Assembly: GCA_963377175.1 (NCBI GenBank)
Contig: CAUJNA010003246.1
Location: forward strand, 615,884 to 679,883
DNA from: Effrenium voratum
Lineage: Eukaryota; Sar; Dinophyceae; Suessiales; Symbiodiniaceae
Direction of reading: 5' to 3'
Length of the DNA: 64,000 nt
The notes under the pieces were generated by a model, which had not been told where the DNA came from, searched no databases, and saw nothing but the letters and a program-made list of their open reading frames with translations. Below are positions 40,931-53,750 of this stretch, piece after piece. Position 1 is the first letter of the stretch. Each line of letters begins with the position of its first letter. Made by a program: the position numbers and the translations under genes.

Positions 40931-43900
40931 GATCGATCTATCTATCTATCTATCTGATCTGATCTGATCTGATCTGATCTGATCTGATCTGATCTGATCT
41001 GATCTATCTATCTATCTTTCTATCTGTCTATCTATCGATCTATCTATCTGTCCATTTATCCATCTGTGCTTCTAGTGACATATCTACCAACCATTGGCAA
41101 TCTACCTGTCTTTCTATCTTTCTCCTGCTAGGTGGCTTGTTAACCGGTTAGTCAGCTAGTAAGCTAGTTGGCTGGTTGGCGAGTTTTTGCTCGCTTGCAA
41201 CGAGCCTCACAGTCATACCACATACTAACGTGTGTAAGGGCAAGAGTGTGTCTATGTAAAGTTCCTGGAAGCAGAAGAGTTTGTCAGGGCTTCCATCAGG
41301 GCGGATGCACTGGACCAGGTTTGCCGGGCCTGTTCGGCGCTGGATCCAATGCTAATTTCACTTGCTGAACAGGGTGCTTGGTTGATCTCTAAAAGGCTAA
41401 AGGGCACACGCCTGTTTGCCACATGTTCTGCATGCTGCTGCGGCTTCCTAGCGTGCTTGCGAAATAATTTGTCTCTCAGTCTCTTCTCTCGCACTTCTAT
41501 CTGCCCCACACGCCTCTTGGGTCTGCCTAGTTCTGTGTGCCAATTCAATTGTCTCTCAGTCACACTGGCGGACGCGAAATCGTTTGCTCATCAGTCTGCC
41601 AAACATTGCGCGCCTACTTTCTCGCACTGAAGACGCTTGCCTTTGCTTCCGCCGTCATGTGTTTCCCGTTTTCGTTCGGACGCCTGGCTCAAGATGCCGG
41701 CCGAGCTATTTGGATCTTCGCTGGCTACCGCACTGGTTACCCCTGAGTCTTGGTGAGCCTAAGCTGGACAGGTAGCCTAGGTAGACTTAGTTTCTCTAGT
41801 TTACTCTGGTGGGTTGGGGTAAGTGACATCAGATGGCGTGCTCCATGCCTTAGGTGCCATCGCGCACCAAGCTGGAGCGTGTCCGCCTGGACGAAGCTCA
41901 CGGGGCACCTAGATCTGATTCAGCGTTGCATTTCAGAGTGTACGCAGGTGAGTCATTTGCTTGCCACAGCTACGACAAAGTGCTGCAGAACGCAGAGCTG
42001 GGAGCCATGAAGTTTGGCCGCAGGATGTCACATCCCATGTTTTTGCGACCGACCGACTGACCTGCAGCTTGCGCAGGACCGCGGCCCACGTCATCATGGT
42101 TTGGGTGGTGCAGCCCGGCACAGCAGGATGAAGCGCCCTAAGCAGCTATCAGCCCACGGCTTGATCTTGGCCCTGGGACCGAGGTCTTCTTTTCCTTGCG
42201 CTTCAGCGCGGGCGGCCCACTGCGGCAGGCTGCTGCAGCGGAAGCTGAAGGAGGCACTTGGTAGTCATCGGCATCAGGGCCGAGTTTCAATACATGTCGT
42301 CGCATTGTTGTTTGAGGCCCGCCCGCACACGGCAGTGGACGACGGCTGCGGGGTCACCTTCGCAAACCCGGCAGCCGCTGCCCTCTTTCGGGCGCAGGCG
42401 TCTCAGAGCCTCAGCTCAGACTCAGAAGTTTTCGGGGAGCTGCGCAAACAGAGCACCAACAACTGCTGGCCAAGGTATGGGCGGGTGCTTGTAGAATTGC
42501 TGAACATGTTGCGCAGGAGTTGTAGCCACATGTTTCGAATTTCTGCGGTGTTGCTGCTGTTGGAGCAAGTAAAATATGCGAGCATTCTCCGAACAGTTAG
42601 CTCATGTGGCTCATGTGCCATGTCCTTCAACCGACCCGGAAATACTGTGGAAAAGTTGATACGACGCCGGATGGCGCGGGAATTTGTGTCTTTCTCGCTC
42701 AGCAAAACACACAAATCCTGCAAACGCACCGAAGCTGCCAGCAGAAACGGTGGTGCAAGAAGACTGCCAATCACAAAAATAGGGCGAAAAACACACCTGG
42801 ACGAAAATCGCACGGCCCCTTTCAGGCGCCATGAACGTCTTTGCGCATACACCGGCTGAGAGAAACATGGTTGAGCGAAAACTGCGAGCTCTTGCTTGTA
42901 TAATTCTCTCTGGTTGTCGCCCTGCGCTGGCTGCAAGAGCGTGCCTGAAGAAAAGGTTCGAGCAGGGACACCGTTTATATAGCTGTGCGCTGCAAGAATG
43001 CGTAGCATTTCCACTGGTTCGCAATCATCGAATCGTGCCAGAATGGCGAGCCAATTTGCACCGAAAATGCTCTTCTTCCTTCGTTCACGCGTTCTACAGA
43101 AACAGGTCTGTACAATTTGCAAAAAAACGTTGAGGAAGCCTGCGGCGGTCATCGAAGCAAACAACGCAACTTCCTGGTGTGCTTCGCTGTACCTGGAAAT
43201 GCTTGGCATCTGAACCCTCACAACCAAATGCATGGCAAAAGTGCACTGCCTCAGGCGGTCAAAATCAGCATGATAGTCCAACAACTCCTTGATTGAAGCG
43301 CCCCCACCCCAAACTTCTGAAGCAGAAGACGTGGAAAACGCTTGGCCCAAAGATGCATGTTTTCGCAACTGGCGACAGGTTCCATTAAAATGCTTTGAAC
43401 AGTTGCAGCTTCCACGGCCTTGGGCTTATCCTGGTGCTTGCTTTCCGGTAGCCTTGCCTTACGTTTGTGTTTGAAGGAAATTCCATCAGGCTTCATGCCC
43501 CCTGCTGCCGCATTGCAAGATGACGCGGGCGTGACACCAACTCAAGTTGGTACCTGACTGGAGCTCATGGCCAATCTTAATCAGTTTCGCTGTCTGGCAA
43601 ACCGCGCAAGTTCTATCCGAGTCATGGAGCCAAAAGCTTCAGCCGCGCGCTGTTCCATTCTCCTCATTCGCTAACATGGCACCCGCGTTAGCCAAAGCAA
43701 ATTATTGCATCGGCTTGAAAAGTCGGAAGCCAAGCGAGATGCCATGTTGAGCATGTTGGCTTCAGAGGGTCGGAAATATCTGATCTAGTCTGCGTATTCT
43801 TAGCTTATCTAATCTTATCTAATCTAATCTAACCTAATCTATCTAATTAGTCAAATCTAATCTAGCCTAATCTTATCTGAGCTAATCTTATCTAACCTTC

Positions 43901-46900
43901 TCCCACCTAATCGAATCTAATCGACTCTAATCTTATCTGATATATTCTTGTCTTATCTTATCTAATCTAATTAAATCTAACCTTAGCTCACCTATGCTAA
44001 CATAATCTTCCCTATCTATTCTAACCTGTCTGATCTAATCTAATCTAATCTATCTAATCTTGGGTTACAGCTGGAAGAGTTTCACGGCCCCTGCAACCAC
44101 CGTTTCAACCACCATTGCTTTTAGCGCACCACGTTTGCGGCTAACAGCTGAGTTGTCCAGACCCTGACCTGTAGCGCCCTCTCATCCCGGTGACACGTGG
44201 TTTCCCTTGAGAAGAAGATCCCCCCAGAAAGGAAAAGAGCCGATCACCGTGGGGCCTGCGTTCTTGAAACCAATCACATAACCTACCTGACATAAGGAAA
44301 TTCTAGGTGTACCTTCCCCATTCTTTCCAGGGATCCTTCTTGTCAGGAAACCATCAAAAACCCCGGGGGAAACAGCCGGGTTTTGAAAAGAACGAATGTT
44401 AAAATAATGGGGAATCACCCCCTAGAAAAGCGGGAACTCATTTCCACAACTGTATCTAGTAGACATTGTACTAGACGTGAACTGGAATTAACTAGTAGGG
44501 AGGTAGTTCAATTGGAATGTCTAACTTACGATGGATTTTAAACGGCCCGAAGGCGTTTGGTGAAAGGCTGACTAGAACTGACACAAAAGTAATAGGGACA
44601 CATTTCAAAACAGCTGTCAACAGGATATTTTTTAAAGTTTCTGCCAGAGATTGCCGTGACGGACAGAGCCTTTCAATGACATGGAAAAGCGATTGTTGAG
44701 AACCGTGACAGACACAGGGCTTTAGCATCGTGGAAGACGCGACCTGTAAGAGCCGTGACGGATAGAGACTTTGAAGTATGTGTTTAATTGAACTGTATCT
44801 AGGCATTGAAATGGCATTCATGAAAAAAACAGTCTAGTAGCTTGTTTCGATTAACCAGCCCCTTCAAAAAAGTGAACCACCAATGCAAACATCAGGAATA
44901 TGCAATTTGAGTTCTCTGGGGCTGTGCTTTGTTGTATTGTAAGTACAGTTTCACACGGAAATAAACCAATTCGACCCTTGTATCCTAAGTTATATGTTTA
45001 AGAATGACTCCTTTCCGCAGATGCGTTGTTTGACAAAGTTTAACCATAATTTCCGCCGAGCCTAGCAAGCAAACAGAGTATGTTTTGTTTCTTCTAAATG
45101 GCCGTTTAAAGGTAGTGACAAGCCGACAGAAGCCCAAGGAACGTGCAAGTTCAGCTTCTCTTGGTGAGCTGGATCCATGAAGCCTGACATCTTGTTTCGC
45201 TGGAGATGTTCCACATTCGTCCATTCTATGTTGCGTGTCAGCCATCAACAACCCGAGTTGTTTTTGGTTGGGTAAGCCTGTTCTCCAGACCGCGGGCCCG
45301 CGTCGTTCCCACGGAAATCTGGAGGTCTGTGGGCTCGGGGCCTGGGGACCTGAGTAGTTTTCCAAGAACTTACGCGGCCCAAAGGTTTGGAGCCTCAGAT
45401 CGGGTCAAATGAAATCGGGCCGCGTTTAAGGCCAAGGCCCCAAGAAAGTGACCCTTCGTCCAAGTGGAGGTTGGGGGAAGTTGTTGGGGGCTGGGCCTTA
45501 AAAACCTTCTTCAGTGCAAACAAATCCAATGGCGTCCGAAGGTGCTAGGTCTCTTTGTTGTTGTTTGTTTGGGGGTTTTCGAACACGTTCTTCCACTTAG
45601 TATGTGGTGATGCCGATATTTCCGCGAAAAATCCCACAAAAAAACCGAGGGCTTCAGTTGAAACCAGGCGGTGCCTTTCCAGCCGCTGGCCCTGGCTGGG
45701 CTGACGCCCGCCCAGCGCTGGCTGGGCGCCTTCGCAGCGGCGCTCCTCGCGATGTCCGCGAGCTACGCGCTGTGGCGCCTCAGAGAGGCGCGACGGGGAC
45801 CGGGAGATGCGCCGAGCAGAAAACGTAGACCCAAGGGGTCAATTTCTGAGGAAAAGATGAATCCCTTGCAGGTGTTTTCCCTAGGAATATCACAGAAGAA
45901 AACGTCGAATGTGTTGTGGGCGCCCCCCTTTGCTTAATTAGAAACAACCAACCGCCGTATATCCATTCAGCCTGTTAGGCCCGGTGGTGCAGCCTTTGGC
46001 TTAGCTTTTTGGCGCTGCTGTCGCCCTGCCTGCAGCTGGTGCAGTTCCTTGGAGTACACAGCGTTGTTGTTTTTTTGTGTTTTTGTTTTGTTTTTTGTTT
46101 CTAAAAAGACAAGGAAACAATCAACAGCTTGCCATTTTGTAATGGAGTCACAGCCAACTGTGGCAGACGGTGTGTAATTCAGCTATATCGCAAAGACCCG
46201 ATGGGCTCCCTAAACAAGAGTTCCCAGACTCGAAAACAAGGGGGTCATCACTTCACTTTGGGTAATATGATCCTTGGTGTATGACCCCATATGCCAAAGG
46301 GGGCATGGAGACAGGTGAAAATCAGCGACATCGGAAGTGGGAATTCTTGGAAGGTGGGCATTTGAGGTGGGAAACCCAAACAGAAAGCTGGAGTTCGTGC
46401 CACTCCCCGAGGTGGAAGCTCCGATGGCTTAGCCACTCCTTCGTTTCCAGGAATTGGTTCCACGTCTGTTTCCACCGTGGGTTCCTGTGTGAAATCATGC
46501 CTTTTCCCTGGATTGAGGAAAGCGCGATCCCGGGAAACGAGAAATCCAGGGGTCAAGAATTGTCTCGAAACAGGTTGGACAACCAGCTTTTCTTCTTGTT
46601 GGTTGAAGAGAAACCGGAGGAACCATTTTGTTTCAAGGGAACGCAGACACTGACCATGTTGGGGCAACTTTCTGGGTCTTGCTAATGTTAAGCACAGACC
46701 GCCTGAACCTTTAAAGGGTTTCAGTGAACCATTTTGAGTTTATCTCGTTGTTTGGCCTACTCGCAACTCACCTAAGTGGCCATGTTGGTTCTCTCAACGT
46801 TTGTCATTGAGCCATTCCATCCTTGGGAAAGTGTCGGTCTCACTACCTGACAAGCAAGTTTTACTTGCGGGTCAGAGTCGGAGTTTTTTCACGCTGTGCC

Positions 46901-49900
46901 AAAGTGTTGAACTATGTCTTGGATTTGTACAGTTGTTTTGCCCAGCTTGTGTCCAGGGAAACCAAGCCACAGCTGTCTCCAACGTAGGAAGGAGTTCTTA
47001 AGAATCGCTAGGTCCCCCAGCTAGGTGCCCTTTTTCACCCCTTTTTTGGTGGGGAAGGTTCCCCTACTAAAATAGACAAAACCGGAAAAAAAGGGAAAAA
47101 ACAAATCGGCACCCTTATTCTAACCTCTCAAATCTGGAGGACCTAAGTGTCAATTCACGTCTCAGGCACGGAGATCCGGTGTGGTTCGCGGACCGCTACG
47201 GGTACTTGCCCATGTGCCTGGTGCTTCCTTCGGTGGTGGTTTTGCTGCCGAAGTCTCGAGCGCGGTGGGCGCTGGCAGGGTGCCTCGGATGCGAGGATTC
47301 GCTTTTTGAGACGTGAACCGTGTAGCACCATGCACATTGACATAGGTTTGCTTTTTAGGTTGGCTTGTATATATATATATATATGTTTCACTGGTTTAGA
47401 ATGGTTTTTTTCATTTCCCAGCGCCATCTGTTTTACTAAAAGGACACCTACGATTACGCCATCTGTCTACGTTCCTAGTTTGGTCTACTTTTATTCAATG
47501 CTCCCAAAGGTGAACCTAGTCTTCGAGCCTCTGGGTGGTGAGCATGTTTGCTTTGGTTTGGGAGCTTCCCTTCAAACAAAAACGGGTTTGCCTGTTTTCC
47601 ATACTGGCCGGGGAAAACGCAGCCCCCTCGTAATTGGTCAGCATGCCAAGGGGCAAACAGAGCGATTCCGGGACAGAGGTGTTTGTTAGCACTTAGATGT
47701 TCAACCCAGCTTTGTAAGTGGATTAAAACTATAACCAGGTTTTCTGGGGCAGTCACCCCAGGTAGAATCATGGTTATTACCTGTCTAAGCACACTATCGA
47801 ATGCCTGAACAAGGGAATCTCTCGGTTTTGTATATGTTTGAACCTCCAAGTCTGCCAATTTTGTCAGTTGGTGAGTTATCTAGGTCCCCCAGTAGTGCCC
47901 TTTTACCCTTTTTTGGGGAAGTTCCCCTACTAAAATAGACTAGAGCAAAAAGTTGGTACCCTTATGCTGAGCTCTCTACTGGACCCGATCCTCGAGCATG
48001 AACTCTTGGGAGTTGCAGAAGGGACTGAGCACCAGTGCAATGGGCCAATTGAGCCACTTGCTCAAAATTTGGGGATTGATGAAGGTGAGTAAGGGAAGGT
48101 CCCAGCCGTAACTGGGTTCGGATATCCGCCTTTTCAATTCCTTACATGGTTCGTTCACCATTTTTGCACCAGGGTTTGATTTTGACTCAATTGAAGAGTA
48201 CTTGTGAAAGGCGACCCTGCCCTCCCCCTCCACAAATGGCAGGGGGTTCCTTTTGGTGTCCTTTGAGCTGCCCAAAAAGGGACCAACAAGGAAAACAAAC
48301 AAAGCAGCACGTTCTTGCGCTTTCAGTTTGAACTAGCTAGGAGAGGCGTGGTTTTGGACGTGTGGTGTGATGTCGGCTCCTGGAGGCAACAATCATGCAG
48401 ACTTCATAGAAGGGTTTCCCTTTTGACATTGAGGCAGTAGCGTGGTTCTGTTGGTTCTATAACAAAAGGGGAACTCTGTTAGATTTGTGGATGGTGTGTT
48501 GCAAACGTTCATTTCGCCAAACTACGCCGGGAATAAGACATGTGTTGCATCGTGGGTATTTTGTCTGCATTGCAAAAGGTGGACATGCAGGTGGCGAGTT
48601 GGCTCACATTCGCTCTAGACTGCGCCATCACTTGTTCCATTGACTTCCGGTACTTGAGTTAAACCCAGTTGCTGTGCCCAGACGCAACCGAGAAGTTGCA
48701 ATGTGTGGCTCGGGCAGGTACTACAGCTTGCTTCTTTTTGGCTTTGGTGGACCATCTCTAGGTCCCCAGTAGTGCCTTTTTTGGGGGAGGGTTCCCCCAC
48801 TAAAGCAGACTACAGAAAAAGGTTGGTACCCTTATTCTAACCTCTCTACTGGAGGACCTAGTTGACATTTGCCGATTCCTCAAAGCATGTCACGAATTTT
48901 GCGTTGCGTCCTGAAGTTACGGCCTGGACCATTTACACCCCGGGCCTTTGCGTACACGAATCAGAGGCAAATGGGAGTGTCTCAAAATAGGGACCCCGCC
49001 CCCAACAAAAAGATCAACAAGACTTGGTGGCGCAACCAGCCATCCGGTTCCTTAGCCTTTTGGCCTTTAAGTGTAGAAGTGTTAGCTTCCATTTAACCCG
49101 CTCAAAGTTTGTCACTTTTAGAGGGGGGTCTGAGAGCAGCCCAGAAGAGAGGTGCTTGGTCCTTTGGTTTTTTCCTCTTGACCACCCCGAAAGGGCTACG
49201 CACAAAACAAGACATTCCCAAACACATGGCCCAGGGGCAACGATATATTGCCGTAAAACTGCACAAGCAATATGGAAAAAACACAAACTTACACACGGGT
49301 GCGGATGTTGATACTCTTTGATTGTCACCTGTTGTTTTCTGGCCATTTGCAAGATGCCACAGCTGCCTGGTCGCCTTTTGGGGCAAACCCCGTTTTTTCT
49401 CGAGGAATCCCGCGCTAGGAGAAACGGGAAGAGAACATGAACTCTACATCGTTTCCCTTTGCCATTGATTATGACTCTGGGTTTCGCGCATTTGTTTGCG
49501 CTCCTGTGAGTAGAGGTACACTCCCGCAGACTCACGTAAGAGGCTCCCAGGCCTCCCTGAATGGAACCAAGTCTTCCAAAGGGGTCAAAGCTTCACTGTT
49601 AGTCTGGAACTGCCTTCGGAAAAATCGGGGCCCGGGGTTTCGCCTTTTTGCTCCTGTCTGTAGCACCGGGAATGATTTCCTTCGGACCAAAAAAAAAAGA
49701 ACCACGGGCTTTGGCGCCGCGGTGGCAGGCCTCTGCTGGCGCTGTTGGCCTACCAGAGCCAAGGCCGCTGCCAGCTCTGGCGCAACGGCACGGATCTCTG
49801 GGCCGCCGCCGCGGCCAGCAATCCGCAGTGGCCAGGGCCCCGGGACCTGGGAGTTCTCGTCCCCAGCGCCGTCTGTTTTACCAAAAGGACACCTACGATT

Positions 49901-51472
49901 ACGCCATCTGTCTACTTTTATTCAATGCTCCCAAAGGTGAACCTTGTACTTCGAGCCTCTGGGTGGTTTGGGAGCTTCCCTTCAAAAAAAAACGGGTTTG
50001 CCTGTTTTCCATAGTGGTCTGGGAAAACGCAGCCCCCTCGTAATTGGTCGGGGCAAACAGAGCGATTCCGGGACAGGGGTGTTTGTTAGCACTTGGATGT
50101 TCAACCCAGCTTTATAAGTGGACTGAAATTATAACTTTTTTTTTCTAGGGCAGTCACCCCAGGTAGAATCATGGTTTTTACCTGTCTACTAAGCACACTA
50201 TCGAATGCCTGAACAAGGGAAGCTCTCGGTTTTGTTTAATTTTGAACATCCAAGTCTGCCAAATTTTCCAGTTGGTGAGTTATCTAGGTCCCCCAGTAGT
50301 GCCCTTTTACCCTTTTTTGTGGGAGTTCCCCTACTAAAATAGACTACAGCAAAAAGTTGGTACCCTTATTCTAAGCTCTCTATTGGAAGACCTAGCCATA
50401 AATTGGGGCCCAGTGGTCTGGCCACTGGATTTGACCTGGACTTATTTCTGGTATTCCAAAGCAGTCCCTGTAAGTTTCCTCTTCTATGCCAGGTCAAGCT
50501 GGGACTAGACCTGGACTCAGAGGGAGCCCTGCCACAACTTTGGAATGAAATTGGGGCACAGTGGCCATGCCATGAATGCGGCAAGACAATCTTTTGTTTA
50601 TTTGCAGTGTTCGACTCCTGTGCCTCGCTTTGATGCCTCGAGTTGCCATAGACTTCCCGCTTGATGCACGATGAACGTTCCTGTAATTCAAAAATGTTTC
50701 TTCAATCTACTCGGCACACCGCTTGCTTGAGGCGGGTGTTTCTCTCCCAGTTCTTTTGTCTAAACGGCATGGTCATGACTGGTCATAACTGTGTGTGCGT
50801 TTGTCAGTCAACACTAGGGACCGTAAATGGGTTTGCTACCAGCTACTGTACAGTGCTCTATAAAAACAGACACACGCACAGAGACACACACGCAGAGACA
50901 CACGCACACACACACCCACCCACCCACCCACCCACCCAGCCAGCCACCCACGCACGCACGCACGCACGTACATACATACGCACGCACCCACACACACACA
51001 ACACACACACTCACGCTCACACTCACACTCACACTCACACACACACTCATACTCACACTCACACTCACACTCACACACACACACTCACACACACACACGC
51101 AGAGACACCCACAAAATCAGACACACACACAGGCACACAAGAAGAAGCAACACAGAAACACACACACACACAGACCCGGAGAGACAAACAGAGACACAAA
51201 CCCATACAGATAGACACAGAGACGCACAGAGACACACAGAGACACACAGAGACACACAGCGACACACAGAGACACACAGAGACACACGGAGACACACGGA
51301 GACGCACAGAGACACAGAGACATCCACACACACAGACACACACAGAGACACACAGAGACACACAGACACACACAGACACACACACAGAGACACACACACA
51401 CACACAGAGACACACAGACACACACAGACACACACAGACACACACACAGACACACAGACACACACACACACA

Positions 51473-51533
<61 letters not shown>

Positions 51534-51554
51534 ACCCACCACCCACCCCACCCA

Positions 51555-51598
<44 letters not shown>

Positions 51599-51642
51599 CA
51601 CGCACACACGCACGCACGCACACACGCACGCACACACACACA

Positions 51643-51736
<94 letters not shown>

Positions 51737-53702
51737 CGCACCCGCACATACGCAAAATACGCACATACGCAAAATACGCACAGACGCACAGACGCACAGA
51801 CGCACACGCAACACGCACACACACGCACACAGGTAGGCAAACAACCCACAGCAACAACTTAGAATTGCCAGGCACGCGCATAGAATCCGAGAAGCTCCAC
51901 GCAGATGAGCTTTTTGCCCTCTGCCAAGCATGTTTTGTTGACCTGCATACCTTTGGTTGCGGCCAAGACGCGTCGGGTCGGAATATGAAGTTTTGCCCCG
52001 GACTCCTAGGCCAGAGTTCCACCATCAGCTGGGAGCCAGGGCCTCACTTGGATGCTAGAACCCTTACTAGTTTTTTCAGTAGTGCCCTTTCTCAGCCCTT
52101 TGTTGGGGAGGGTTCCCCTACTAAAATAGACTACAGAAAGAAGTTGGTACCCTTATTCAAACCTCTCTACTGGAGGACCTAGCTGAGACATTAGATGCTC
52201 TCCAGGAGTTCTCCTTTGTTCACGTTTCAAGCAGAATGGCCTTTTCAAGCTCCCTGGATTCACTGGCACAACTAGTTGGGAATATTAAACAAATCGGCAA
52301 ACCACGCGTGACATCTATTCAGACCCCCTCCCCTCGGAAAGATTTGTGGGGAGCAGTCCCAACCCACGCGTCATGCCGGGCTTCCTCAACCATCCTTCAT
52401 GTTTTCTGAGGTTTTGTTTCTGGTGGCCTTATGGCCGGGTGGTGGGGGTGTATGGATCTCAAGTCGTTGTCTTTTACAACCACGGCAAGGATTCCAATTG
52501 TATGGCTGAAAAAGCCCATTGGCCTCCTGGCCTGGTGGGGGAGTATGGATCTCAAGTCGTTGTCTTTTGCAACCACGGCAAGGATTCCAATTATGTAGCT
52601 CCTGACAAAGCCATGACCATGGCCCACATGGGCTTCGACCATACAACTTTGGGAGACATGCCAAAACGCCGGGACCGAGCTTTGCGTTGGGCAATCTGTT
52701 TTGTGACGTCACGGGGGGGGGGAAGGGTTTGTGACGTCACCACGACTAGTGAAGGTCTTTTCAGAAGCTCCATGTCTGTTTTTGCGGGGAATGAATGATG
52801 TTATTTTGCCCAGATGTAGGATTAGGGTTCTGCATAGGGTTCTGCCTTTTGGGCAAAGAGAAGCCTTTTTCCAAAATAGCTTTCCTTGCGTTTGGAAAAC
52901 TGACCGCTTTTGGATAGTTCCCCAATCAGCGACCTCCACGCGCAGTCCTTGCGGTCAGAGCATTGTTTAAATGGAAGCCAGAACACGTTTTTTTGTGGGA
53001 AACATTTTACATTGTTGTTTATTGTGGTTTAGTGGTTGAAATCCAACCACTTAGCTGCTAAAATTTGATTTGTTGCTCCCCTTCCAACGTCCACCAAGAG
53101 AAAACCGCCCAAAGAAAACGGGCCCGCTTTCCAGATAGCTGCCAGGTCTGCCTTGCCGCCTCCTCGCGGCACGCGGAGGCGGAAGCGGCGCTCCGCAACG
53201 CCTGGGCCCTGCGGCAGGATGCGATCACCGCCAAGGCGCGAGCACGCGGCGCACGTCGAACGCGCTTCGGGCGGTGGAGGCGTTTTTCTACTGAGTCCCC
53301 CAGTAGTGCCCTTCTCACCCCTTTTTTGGAGGCGGATTCCCCTACTAAAATGGACTACGCAAAAAAGGGTACGCTCATTCCAACCTCTCTACTGGAGGAC
53401 CTAGGTCAAGGTGGATGGTTAATTCCAGGTTCTGGCAAGTGAGAGTCGAACGCTCACTAAGTGGCTTCCCTTTCTAAACTGAACCACGTTGAACGGCATT
53501 GCACCAACAAAGACGGTTAAAAAAGGAGGGGCTGTCTATTCTATATTGGGTGAATTGCTCAGCATATATAATATATTCGTTTTTTTGTTATACACATATA
53601 ATTATATATACATTTGACATGTACTTTACAGATATATACACATACATACATACATACATACATACATACATACATACATACATACATACATACATACATA
53701 CA

Positions 53703-53750
<48 letters not shown>

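Larger units (their letters stand above)
48197..49728 (+). other. Intron between gene 2 exons 11 and 12, right part
   Basis: Family A and family K copies in otherwise unique sequence. Minus-strand frame 49014-49535 is open but unassigned. Confidence 0.35.
51836..52983 (+). other. Intron before gene 2 exon 13, middle part
   Basis: Holds a family A copy, a two-copy tandem duplication (52438-52598), a run of nine G at 52714 flanked by TGTGACGTCAC on both sides, and unique sequence. Confidence 0.45.

Noticed and set aside
40523..40957. Ile-His-Pro-Ser and Leu-Ser-Ile-Tyr frames
   Set aside because: Direct translation of CCAT and CTAT microsatellites.
50661..52025. Open frames of 250 to 390 codons at 51 kb
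   Set aside because: Thr-His and Cys-Val repeats from CA/CACG/ACAG microsatellites; no normal protein composition.
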